From positions 1-64,000 of IMG/VR virus record IMGVR_UViG_3300037317_000025: a stretch of 64,000 bases of DNA. One strand, given 5' to 3'. This document shows, piece by piece, positions 28,313 to 35,007 of this stretch. The DNA comes from a virus. The notes under the pieces were generated by a model. The model searched no databases. It had not been told where the DNA came from and worked only from the letters and a program-made list of their open reading frames with translations. A program made the translations under genes and the position numbers. Numbering within the stretch: the stretch's first letter is position 1; each line of letters starts with the position of its first letter.

Positions 28313-29670
28313 CAGTATCCCTCCGCAGCACTATACTTTGCCAGGTTCTCGAACCGGGTGCTCTCCTTGCGGAACCGCAGCAAACACTGCCCGGTTGGGC
28401 CGTTGCGGTTCTTGGCGACGATCACGCGGGCAATGCCTTGCTCTTCGGTCTGCGGGTCGTAGAGTTCGTCGCGGTAGACGAACAGCACAATGTTGGCATC
28501 CTGCTCAAGACTTCCCGAATCTCGAAGATCGGCAAGCTGCGGCACCTTGCTCACGCGCTTCTCGACTTCGCGGTTCAACTGGCTCAGGCACAACACCGGG
28601 ACGCCCAACGCACCCGCCAGGATTTTCAAATTGCGGCTGATCTTGCCGATCTCTGCCGCAAGCGTGCCCGTCATCGCATCCTGCACCATCAGGCCGATGT
28701 AGTCCACGACAATCAGGTCAAGCGGGCGCTGCGCGTACAGGCGCTTGCACTTCGTTCGCAGTTCGCTGATGCTGATTGCGCCGGTGTCCTCAATCGCTAT
28801 TGGCATATCTCGCAGGCGGGCCAGCGTCTCAATCGCCGTGCCGTCATGCGCCTTGACCAGATTGCCGACGGCGCTGGTATCAACCTGCAATTCCATCGCC
28901 ATGAGCCTGACCAGTACCTCGTCGCGGGTCATTTCCAGGGTGACCATGCCGACGGTTTGTCCTGCTTTTGCCGCGTTCAAGGCGATGCCCTGGGCCAGTG
29001 CCGACTTACCGTGCCCTGGCCTGCCTGCCAGCAGCACCAGGTTACCAGGACGCATGCCACCGTCCAGAAGTTTGTCCAGGTCGTAGAACCCGGTCGGCAC
29101 GAAGCGGTCTGGTTCGTCGCTGGTGAGCTGGTCGTAGTAGTCCTCGACGACTTTCGGCATCAGCACAAAGTCCTGACCCACCTGCCGCTGCGTGACCTCG
29201 AACAGCAGGTGCTCGGCTTTCTCGCTGATGTCCTCGAACGCCTCCCGCTCGTTGTAGCCCAGCGCCGAGATGCGCCCACCGACCTCGACCATTCGGCGCA
29301 ACAGGTGCGCCTTCTCGACCGTGCGGGCGTAGTATTCGACATGCACCGCAGCTGGTACGTCGGCGATCAGTTCAGAGAGAAACAGGATGCCCCCGACCAG
29401 CTCCAGCCGTTCGCGTTCGCGCAACTTGCTGGCGACGGTGCTCAAGTCGGGCGGCGTGTTGTTCTCATAGCAGGCGAACACGGCTTCGTAGACCCAGGCG
29501 TGCTTCTCCAGGTAGAACATGTCTGCGGTGAGCCAGGGCGCAATCACGATAATAGCATCACGCTCCAACAGCAGCGAGCCAAGCACGGCGCGCTCGGCGG
29601 GAATGTCGGCGGGCAACTGGCGCTCGGTAGGGTCATGCCGGTAGCCGTTGGTGTAGTCGGTGGTGGTCAT
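28312..29670 (-). CDS. dnaB: Replicative DNA helicase, DnaB family
   Basis: 452 residues, full length. The N-terminal domain (PADIPAERAVLGSLLLERDA) is followed by the RecA-like ATPase with Walker A GRPGHGKS (216-223), MVTLEMTRDEVLVRLMAMEL, Walker B LDLIVVDYIGLM and the SQLNREVEKR motif. The hexamer unwinds the phage fork. It follows the loader gene with a 4-nt overlap and lies downstream of the initiator, giving the order initiator, loader, helicase. Confidence 0.95.
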   Translation of the reverse strand: MTTTDYTNGYRHDPTERQLPADIPAERAVLGSLLLERDAIIVIAPWLTADMFYLEKHAWVYEAVFACYENNTPPDLSTVASKLRERERLELVGGILFLSELIADVPAAVHVEYYARTVEKAHLLRRMVEVGGRISALGYNEREAFEDISEKAEHLLFEVTQRQVGQDFVLMPKVVEDYYDQLTSDEPDRFVPTGFYDLDKLLDGGMRPGNLVLLAGRPGHGKSALAQGIALNAAKAGQTVGMVTLEMTRDEVLVRLMAMELQVDTSAVGNLVKAHDGTAIETLARLRDMPIAIEDTGAISISELRTKCKRLYAQRPLDLIVVDYIGLMVQDAMTGTLAAEIGKISRNLKILAGALGVPVLCLSQLNREVEKRVSKVPQLADLRDSGSLEQDANIVLFVYRDELYDPQTEEQGIARVIVAKNRNGPTGQCLLRFRKESTRFENLAKYSAAEGY

Positions 29671-30476
29671 CGCTTACCTCGCTTTCGGCGGCAGTCACCT
29701 GCCACCAGCAGCACCTCGCCGTCGTCACCGATGGCCTTGCCGCGAATACGGCTGGCAAGTCGTGGCTGATCCAGGTCGTCAAGCCGCATGTTGCTGGTGA
29801 AGAACGTCGCCCGGTTGTGCAGGTAGCGCTGGTTCACGATGCGGAACAGCGTTTCCTCTGACCAGTCGGTCAGCATCTCTGTGCCGACATCATCCAACAC
29901 CAGGAAGTCAGCGCCCTTGAGCGCGTTCAGGCGTTGCTCGGATGAGCCATCCTTGAAGCCGGTGCGAATAAACGCCAGCAGTTCCGGCAGCGAGGCGTAG
30001 CTAACCGTCCACTCCTGGTACGCAAGGGCGTTCGCTACGGCTGCGGCCAGGTGAGATTTACCCGACCCATACGGGCCTGCCAGATAACACCAATCGCCGG
30101 GTTGCTGCACATACTCACTCAGCAGGTGGTGAACATGTCGCAGAGCGGCGCGTTGCTGTTCCGGTGTGAACTGGCCGTCGTCCCATTCCACATTGCCCGA
30201 CAACGAGCGCTCCGTGTCGAAGTTCTCCAGGGTGCAACTTGCGAGCGCCCCGGCTTCCTCGCGGAAGTGGTCGAGCAACTGCGCTGTACGCTTGCGGCGT
30301 TGTTCATTGCGCCTGCACTCGCATGGCATGCTGACATCGTTGCGCACAAGCCAGCCAGCACCACCACACACATCGCAGGCAGGCTGCTCAGACCTGAAGG
30401 TAGGATGGATAACTCTTGGACTCGTCGCCTTCTTCGACGGCTGCGTCCGGGTGTCGTGATCGGTTTCTGCGGCCAT
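29667..30476 (-). CDS. DnaC-like helicase loader ATPase
   Basis: 269 residues. N-terminal Cys cluster (CDVCGGAGWL, C34/C37, and CECRR about residue 52) typical of DnaC/DnaI-type loaders. AAA+ core with Walker A GPYGSGKS (134-141), DFLVLDDVGTEML (Walker B) and sensor FTSNMRLDDL. It should load DnaB at the iteron origin. Its start lies 89 nt inside the initiator gene, an unusually long overlap. Confidence 0.9.
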   Translation of the reverse strand: MAAETDHDTRTQPSKKATSPRVIHPTFRSEQPACDVCGGAGWLVRNDVSMPCECRRNEQRRKRTAQLLDHFREEAGALASCTLENFDTERSLSGNVEWDDGQFTPEQQRAALRHVHHLLSEYVQQPGDWCYLAGPYGSGKSHLAAAVANALAYQEWTVSYASLPELLAFIRTGFKDGSSEQRLNALKGADFLVLDDVGTEMLTDWSEETLFRIVNQRYLHNRATFFTSNMRLDDLDQPRLASRIRGKAIGDDGEVLLVAGDCRRKRGKR

Positions 30477-31425
30477 TGCGTGGCTCCTTTCGTGATGACT
30501 TCGTGTTGCTCTTCGGCTTCGGCGGTTCCAACTTCTCTGGCTGACGGTAACAATCCAGCATCCATTCCACGTTCGTCGGGTTCCTGCCCTGGGTCATGTA
30601 GCGCTGAAGCGTTGACCGCCAACGGTGCAGGTTCTCTTCGGTATCACCGATGGCAACGACAATCGCCTGCCGTTGCACCTGGTTCGGTGAGCGTCCAGTT
30701 ATCTCCCTGCACGCCCGCACCGCCGGGTGCGCGGACGAGCGCGGGTGCCCTGGCTGTGCATTGTGATTTTTGTCACGAGCGGCGGCGGGCATAGATTCTT
30801 TTTCGTCCGCCTCGCCTGATAGGGTTGGTGTGAGCGGTTCGGTCTGCGGTTGTGATTCCGGGGCAGGCAGTGTGTCGGGTTGTGGGTCGTCAGCAACAAA
30901 CGTCGGTGGTGTGTCCGGCGCGGCGGGCGCGCAAGCGTCCCTCTCCGTAGGAGAGTCATGGTAGTCTCTGTGTAATCTCTGTTCTTCTATGATCTGCTCA
31001 TTTTGCCCAGATCGTGATCTGCTCATTTTGCCCAGATCGATCTGCTCATTTTGCCCAGATCGTGATCTGCTCATTTTGCCCAGATCGGCTATGATGCGGT
31101 TTAATGCCTCATAATCAATGCTGTACCACTTGGTATGTTTCCAGTTCGATGCCTCTGGCTTGCAGGTTCGGACAACGCCAGATACCTCCAGTGACTTGAT
31201 GATTCGTCGCAGGGTGCTTTCATCCCAAAAGTCGAATTGCTTGTGCCATTCGGCATACGTGTTGTACACCCAGGCATTACCCTGGTCGTCAATGTGTTTG
31301 CTGGTCTTCAGCCAGTAATGCAATTGTTGCAAGAACATTGCTGGCCTATCACCAATAGCCCTGGCAAGGGTTGGTAAAACCAGCAATGGTGACTCATCAA
31401 TAAGCCCAGTAGATAAGCGGGTCAC
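30388..31425 (-). CDS. Replication initiator with origin iterons inside the gene (lambda O-like logic)
   Basis: 345 residues. Residues 1-110 form a phage-replication winged helix (ALPTLARAI region; WHKQFDFWDESTLRRIIKSL). Residues about 112-147 are a tandem repeat of DLGKMSRSRSGQNEQI, encoded by the four iterons at 30991-31086. A Pro/Thr-rich linker follows, then a C-terminal helical region (ITGRSPNQVQRQAIVVAIGD) resembling loader/DnaB-interacting domains. By gene order and iterons it acts like lambda O: it binds the origin in its own gene and recruits loader and helicase. Confidence 0.8.
   Translation of the reverse strand: MTRLSTGLIDESPLLVLPTLARAIGDRPAMFLQQLHYWLKTSKHIDDQGNAWVYNTYAEWHKQFDFWDESTLRRIIKSLEVSGVVRTCKPEASNWKHTKWYSIDYEALNRIIADLGKMSRSRSGQNEQIDLGKMSRSRSGQNEQIIEEQRLHRDYHDSPTERDACAPAAPDTPPTFVADDPQPDTLPAPESQPQTEPLTPTLSGEADEKESMPAAARDKNHNAQPGHPRSSAHPAVRACREITGRSPNQVQRQAIVVAIGDTEENLHRWRSTLQRYMTQGRNPTNVEWMLDCYRQPEKLEPPKPKSNTKSSRKEPRNGRRNRSRHPDAAVEEGDESKSYPSYLQV
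30991..31086. other. Replication origin iterons (4 x 23 bp)
   Basis: Four identical 23-bp units at 30991-31013, 31016-31038, 31039-31061 and 31064-31086. Each starts GATCTGCTCATTTTG and ends CCCAGATC, so each has a GATCTG/CAGATC dyad and two GATC sites. Spacing is 25, 23 and 25 bp. They lie in frame within the initiator gene, as in lambda ori. The adjoining 30960-30990 segment is relatively AT-rich. Confidence 0.8.
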
Positions 31426-31437
31426 GGCTGCACCTCC

Positions 31438-31818
31438 TCACTCAACATCTCGATACTCCTCTAATTCTTGCCGGAGATCATCCGGCAACTGATACATATC
31501 ACTCAACCACACCTCATTGGCAACGCGATACACCAGCGACCGCAGGCGTGCGTTCTCCTGCCACACGTCCGGGCCGTCGTCCGTCGTGCGCGGGCCAGTG
31601 CCGATGTGGTCATCCAACGCCTGCCGCAGCGCGCCCATCGCGTGCGGTACGTCGCCCTGAATATCGACAGCGCAGCGATAGCGATCCGCCGCGTGTACCA
31701 CCGCCTGCATTGCCCGCACCTCGTAGATGAGTGTTAGCAGCATCGCCGCCGTCTCGCGGTTGAGCAGGGCGTTCGCTCGCCGCTCGTAGCCGTTGAGTTG
31801 TGTGTTGGGGATTGGCAT
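31438..31818 (-). CDS. Hypothetical 126-residue protein
   Basis: Starts MPIPNTQLNGYERRANALLN behind TGGAGGGTGCATA. Helical throughout (RETAAMLLTLIYEVRAMQAV; DDLRQELEEYRDVE). It follows the terminator at 31832-31872 and precedes the initiator. No family recognised. Confidence 0.65.
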   Translation of the reverse strand: MPIPNTQLNGYERRANALLNRETAAMLLTLIYEVRAMQAVVHAADRYRCAVDIQGDVPHAMGALRQALDDHIGTGPRTTDDGPDVWQENARLRSLVYRVANEVWLSDMYQLPDDLRQELEEYRDVE

Positions 31819-31831
31819 TATGCACCCTCCA

Positions 31832-31872
31832 AAAATACCCAGGTACGTGTAACTCCCAATTACACGTACCTG
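31832..31872 (-). terminator. Rho-independent terminator
   Basis: A perfect 13-bp stem (31840-31852 with 31860-31872, 7-nt loop), followed on the minus strand by GGGTATTTTTGG. It separates the RDF-like gene from the replication unit. Confidence 0.75.
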
Positions 31873-31881
31873 TCTTTATGA

Positions 31882-32889
31882 CTAAAACGGCGGGTTCAGG
31901 TCGTCGCCGTCCGCGCCCACCGCCACCGGCTCGTTCCTGGCCTGCTTGCGCTCGCGGATTTTCTGGAAGTCCACGCCCTGCCCGCCAACCATCTCGCGCA
32001 GCTTCTCGGTGGGCACGTTGTCGAATGCATCGCGCTTCACCCGCTTGCGCTCGCAGAGCACGGTGATCAAGTCCTCGCGCTCATGATCCATCTCTGGCGG
32101 TTCCATCGGCGCGTCATCATCCTCTTCCGGCCCGTCGTAGCTGGCCCCGTCCAGTATCTCGCCTGTGTCCTCGTCCACCACGGGCTGCGCGGCGTGGGCG
32201 GCATTGCTGCGCTGGCGCTCGGTGAATACCCACCGCGTTGCCTGGCCGGGTTGCAGGCGGACGTTGAGGATGCCCTTCTCTGCCTTGCGCTTCTTGCCCT
32301 GGTTGTCGGTGGTTGTCACTTCTTCCAGGGTGCGATACAACTCAAGCGGCATATAGCTCAGGTCGCTGCGCACCAGATACAGGGCGTTCAACTGCTCGTC
32401 GAGCCGCAGCGCGTCGTACAGGCTGGTGCTATGCACGACCACCAGTCCGAACACTTCCAGGTCGGTCACGAACACGCCCAGGCGAGTGGTGTTCTTACAC
32501 TGGCACCCACCGTTACCGCCCCTGTCACACGGTTTCGGTTCATAGCTGTAGGCGGGTGGGGCGCTCTTCTCGATCAGGTGCTTGACTTGCTGCTCGCCGT
32601 CGCACCGGCGCAACAGTAACCCGCCCTGTGCAGTCGAGCGCCATTCCTCCAGATAGGGGTCGAAGTTCTGCCGCACCTCCGGGTAGGGCAGCGACACGCG
32701 AATGTAGTTTGGCTTGTCGCCGTAGAGTTCGTAGAACCGCTCAACCAGCGCGGGATCGTCGCTGTCGAAGCGGAAGTGGTCATCCAGGTCTTTGCCGAAC
32801 TTGCCGTTCAGTTTCTCGCTGCCCTTGCGCAGATGCCCGATAGTCGGGATGCGCACGCGGTTGCGGTCGGTAATTCCTTTAATCGGCAT
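31882..32889 (-). CDS. Recombination directionality factor-like / metal-binding phage protein
   Basis: 335 residues. The opening MPIKGITDRNRVRIPTIGHL, then LRKGSEKLNGKFGKDLDDHF, matches the start of the Gp3-like (phiC31 RDF-like) family found in many phages. A Cys cluster (CDRGGNGGCQCKN) about residue 100 suggests a metal site; the C-terminus is acidic with a helical tail. True RDFs control serine-integrase excision, but no integrase is visible here, and many members of this family have no shown RDF activity. Confidence 0.6.
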   Translation of the reverse strand: MPIKGITDRNRVRIPTIGHLRKGSEKLNGKFGKDLDDHFRFDSDDPALVERFYELYGDKPNYIRVSLPYPEVRQNFDPYLEEWRSTAQGGLLLRRCDGEQQVKHLIEKSAPPAYSYEPKPCDRGGNGGCQCKNTTRLGVFVTDLEVFGLVVVHSTSLYDALRLDEQLNALYLVRSDLSYMPLELYRTLEEVTTTDNQGKKRKAEKGILNVRLQPGQATRWVFTERQRSNAAHAAQPVVDEDTGEILDGASYDGPEEDDDAPMEPPEMDHEREDLITVLCERKRVKRDAFDNVPTEKLREMVGGQGVDFQKIRERKQARNEPVAVGADGDDLNPPF

Positions 32890-32890
32890 A

Positions 32891-32944
32891 TCATTCCTCT
32901 TTCGTGGTATACTGGCTGTAGTCGTCAGCCAGCCAGATAGTCAT
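32891..32944 (-). CDS. Upstream 17-codon mini-gene
   Basis: MTIWLADDYSQYTTKEE, its stop two bases ahead of the start of the RDF-like gene, and overlapping that gene's ribosome site (AAAGAGGAATGAT). A translated leader that couples initiation is likely. Upstream, a hairpin GCCCTGC/GCAGGGC with a T-run faces the + strand. Confidence 0.35.
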   Translation of the reverse strand: MTIWLADDYSQYTTKEE

Positions 32945-32985
32945 CGGTCGCCCTGCCTCGCCTCGCGCAGCAGGGCGCTTTTTCT

Positions 32986-33372
32986 TTAGTCCTGCTTCAT
33001 TAGCCGAATACTCACGCTCGGCTCGCCTTCGCTCCTGAACTCTTTCAGCGCGTCCAGGTCGTGCGCCTTGAACCACCGTTCCAATCCGTTCGTGTCCCAG
33101 GATGTGCGCGGCTTGCTCCAGACCGCGTGCCAGCGCTCGCCCTTCACGCTCTCGCCCAGCGCCGCCACCGCCTGCTTCACGCGGGCCTCGGCGGTCTTGA
33201 GCGTCTCCTGGATTTCTTCCATATCTTCCAGGTGTTGCGCTTCTAATACTGCCAGTCGCGTGCGCTGCTCTGGCGTGAGGATCGCATCGCGGGCCGTCTG
33301 GTAATCCGCCTCCGCCAGTTCAGCGCGGAAGCGGATGTCCTCGTAGTGCCGCATCAGTTCTTGGATGTTCAC
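32986..33372 (-). CDS. Hypothetical 128-residue coiled-coil protein (Gam/Siphovirus Gp157-like shape)
   Basis: GTG start (VNIQELMRHYEDIRFRAELA) overlapping the previous stop as GTGA. Residues 5-80 form a long helix pair (LAVLEAQHLEDMEEIQETLK, TAEARVKQAVAALGESVKG), then a compact WSKPRTSWDTNGLERWF domain with SVSIRLMKQD. The shape (antiparallel coiled coil, then a small Trp-containing domain) resembles host-nuclease inhibitor or Gp157-type phage proteins. Not enough for a firm family call. Confidence 0.65.
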   Translation of the reverse strand: MNIQELMRHYEDIRFRAELAEADYQTARDAILTPEQRTRLAVLEAQHLEDMEEIQETLKTAEARVKQAVAALGESVKGERWHAVWSKPRTSWDTNGLERWFKAHDLDALKEFRSEGEPSVSIRLMKQD

Positions 33373-33566
33373 GCCGTCACCACCCCTCTCTGCGCGTCCC
33401 ACTGAGCCGCGAACGCTTGCAGGTTCTCATACTCGTTGATCGCCCGCTGTATCGCCTGACTCGCGGGTACACCGTTGTTGTGCATCTCGGCAGCCAGGGC
33501 CAGCACTTCCTTCTCGCGCTCGGACAGCCCGGCGTAACCGAGCGATTGGTCGTTGTAGTATCCCAT
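33369..33566 (-). CDS. Hypothetical 65-residue protein
   Basis: Starts MGYYNDQSLGYAGLSEREKE; helical with LALAAEMHNNGVPASQAIQR. Coupled by overlaps to both neighbours. Function unknown. Confidence 0.65.
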   Translation of the reverse strand: MGYYNDQSLGYAGLSEREKEVLALAAEMHNNGVPASQAIQRAINEYENLQAFAAQWDAQRGVVTA

Positions 33567-33985
33567 TACGCCAGTACCTCCATAGCCTCAATCGGCTCAT
33601 ACAGTCGCGCCTGCTCCAGCGCAATCTCGTCAACAACCGTCCGCAGCGTCGCCGCGCCGTCCCACCACGAGCGGGCCACGCCGACCGGCATACCGTCGTG
33701 CCACATCAGCCATTCCTGGCCGTCGCGGGTGATCGCTGTGCCTTCCGGCAGCGTGGCGCTCATCAACTGGCCGTAGACCTGGCCGATGTGGGTAAGGGTG
33801 GTGTAGATATGGCGTTCGCGCAACGCCCACAGGTGGTTGTGGGCGGTCTGGATCAGCGCGTCGTCATCCAGCGCGGCGAGCAACTGGCCGAGGGTGCCGT
33901 TGCGGTATGCGGTCTTGATCTCGGTGTACGCCAGGGGCTTCGTGCTGCCCTCGGTGTACAAATGCGGTAAAATAGTAGTGGTCAT
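33566..33985 (-). CDS. Hypothetical 139-residue protein, first gene of the minus operon
   Basis: Starts MTTTILPHLYTEGSTKPLAY behind CGGAGGTAACTG. Mixed alpha/beta with YGQLMSATLPEGTAITRDGQ. Transcribed from the promoter at 34065-34093. No family recognised. Confidence 0.7.
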   Translation of the reverse strand: MTTTILPHLYTEGSTKPLAYTEIKTAYRNGTLGQLLAALDDDALIQTAHNHLWALRERHIYTTLTHIGQVYGQLMSATLPEGTAITRDGQEWLMWHDGMPVGVARSWWDGAATLRTVVDEIALEQARLYEPIEAMEVLA

Positions 33986-34064
33986 CAGTTACCTCCGATA
34001 ACTGTTGGCTAATGCCCGTGGGTGCTGATGACACCTGCGGGCTTTGGTTTGTTCAGATAGATGC

Positions 34065-34093
34065 ATTATAGCATGGCGGTTGCTTGTTGTCAA
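34065..34093 (-). promoter_or_regulatory. Consensus promoter for the minus replication operon
   Basis: Minus strand: TTGACA (34088-34093), 17 nt, TATAAT (34065-34070). The -35 lies in the palindrome CTTGTTGTCAAG. Divergent to the XRE promoter 20 bp away. Confidence 0.85.
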
Positions 34094-34112
34094 GTATAGG
34101 TTTACAGAGGTA

Positions 34113-34141
34113 TTGACACGCTGTCGAATTGAATGTATACT
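34113..34141 (+). promoter_or_regulatory. Promoter of the XRE regulator with operator-like dyad
   Basis: TTGACA (34113-34118), 17 nt, TATACT (34136-34141). TTGACACGCTGTCGAA is an imperfect dyad similar to the TGACA...TGTCA of the early promoters. Confidence 0.8.
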
Positions 34142-34180
34142 AGGATAAAGGGCAGGGTAATATCTGGAAGGAATAAACAA

Positions 34181-34417
34181 ATGAAACCATTTGTCAATAA
34201 GATACGACAGGCGCGATTGAATCATCAGGCTCGCCTGGGACGCATAGTCACCATTACAGAAGTTGCTCAGGATATTGGTGTCAGTCGGCAGGCGTTGGCT
34301 CAATTCGAGAATGGTCGCACGACTCCATCGCTGGACACAGCGTTCAAGTTGTGCGACTACTATGGTATCCCATTGAGCGAACTGATTGAATACGAACCCG
34401 AACCCGTAGCCGCCTAG
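34181..34417 (+). CDS. XRE-family transcription regulator
   Basis: 78 residues, start after GGAAGGAATAAACAA. Helix-turn-helix at residues about 26-55 (TITEVAQDIGVSRQALAQFE, NGRTTPSLDTAFKLCDYYGI), ending in an acidic tail. Close to YgzD/YozG-type single-domain regulators. It sits between two divergent promoters with TTGACA dyads like those of P1-P8, so it is the best candidate for the repressor of the early regulon. That link is inference. Confidence 0.85.
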   Translation: MKPFVNKIRQARLNHQARLGRIVTITEVAQDIGVSRQALAQFENGRTTPSLDTAFKLCDYYGIPLSELIEYEPEPVAA

Positions 34418-34496
34418 CTTTTTTCGATCCATACTCTTGCCCTGTCTCACTGCGCCCGGATAGACACGAATATCTTGGCATTATACCACCTGAAAC

Positions 34497-34568
34497 CCGC
34501 CAGGTTCTACGCGCCAGATAGCAGGCCATGGGCGTTGTATGCCTTCTGCAAGGCGTAGAACCTGGCGG
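34497..34568. repeat. 16-bp perfect inverted repeat with 40-bp loop
   Basis: 34497-34512 (CCGCCAGGTTCTACGC) and 34553-34568 are exact reverse complements. It lies in the 5' leader of the DUF551 gene at 34594, just before its ribosome site, so it may fold in the mRNA. 34418-34496 holds nothing else recognisable apart from an extended T-run after the XRE stop. Confidence 0.7.
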
Positions 34569-34593
34569 AAAATTGATAGAAAGGCGAATATAC

Positions 34594-35007
34594 ATGCAGA
34601 CAACCGATGAACTGATGGCCGACGCGCTGGCTCAGTTGCAAGAGCACACCGGCACGCTCACGCAGGCCCAGGCAGCGCTTGAGCGGCGGGTGGCTGGACA
34701 CGAGCGGCGGCTGGCGGCGCTGGAGCAGGTGCTCGCCTCGCTGCGGGCGCGGGTGGCCGAACTGGAATCGCGGACGGGCTGGATCGCCTGCACTGAACGG
34801 ATGCCGCCTGCGGGCGAGCGGGTGCTGGTGTGGGACTGGGTGGCGCGGGATGCGTGGCTGGGTTGGGTCGCTGATGGTGGCTGGTTGGTGATAGGGGATA
34901 GCGACGACGGACGGCCTATGGACGGCGATTCGTTTGTGTCGCACTGGATGCCGCTGCCGGGGGAGCCGCAAGCAGGAGTCGAGGATGCAGCGAACACTGC
35001 GCAGTAA
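34594..35007 (+). CDS. Coiled-coil protein with DUF551 domain
   Basis: 137 residues, start after AAAGGCGAATATAC. Residues 3-60 are a coiled coil (ALERRVAGHERRLAALEQVL). Residues 66-125 match DUF551: WIACTERMPPAGERVLVWDW ... VSHWMPLP. DUF551 is common in phage genomes with no known activity. The 3' end overlaps the HNH-helicase start by 23 nt. Confidence 0.8.
   Translation: MQTTDELMADALAQLQEHTGTLTQAQAALERRVAGHERRLAALEQVLASLRARVAELESRTGWIACTERMPPAGERVLVWDWVARDAWLGWVADGGWLVIGDSDDGRPMDGDSFVSHWMPLPGEPQAGVEDAANTAQ

Noticed and set aside
31099-31425. Second replication initiator overlapping in other frames
   Set aside because: Other frames are short and lack motifs; the winged-helix frame is continuous to the iterons.
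33989-34450. 153-codon minus frame over the divergent promoter region
   Set aside because: It overlaps the XRE gene and two consensus promoters and has no ribosome site.
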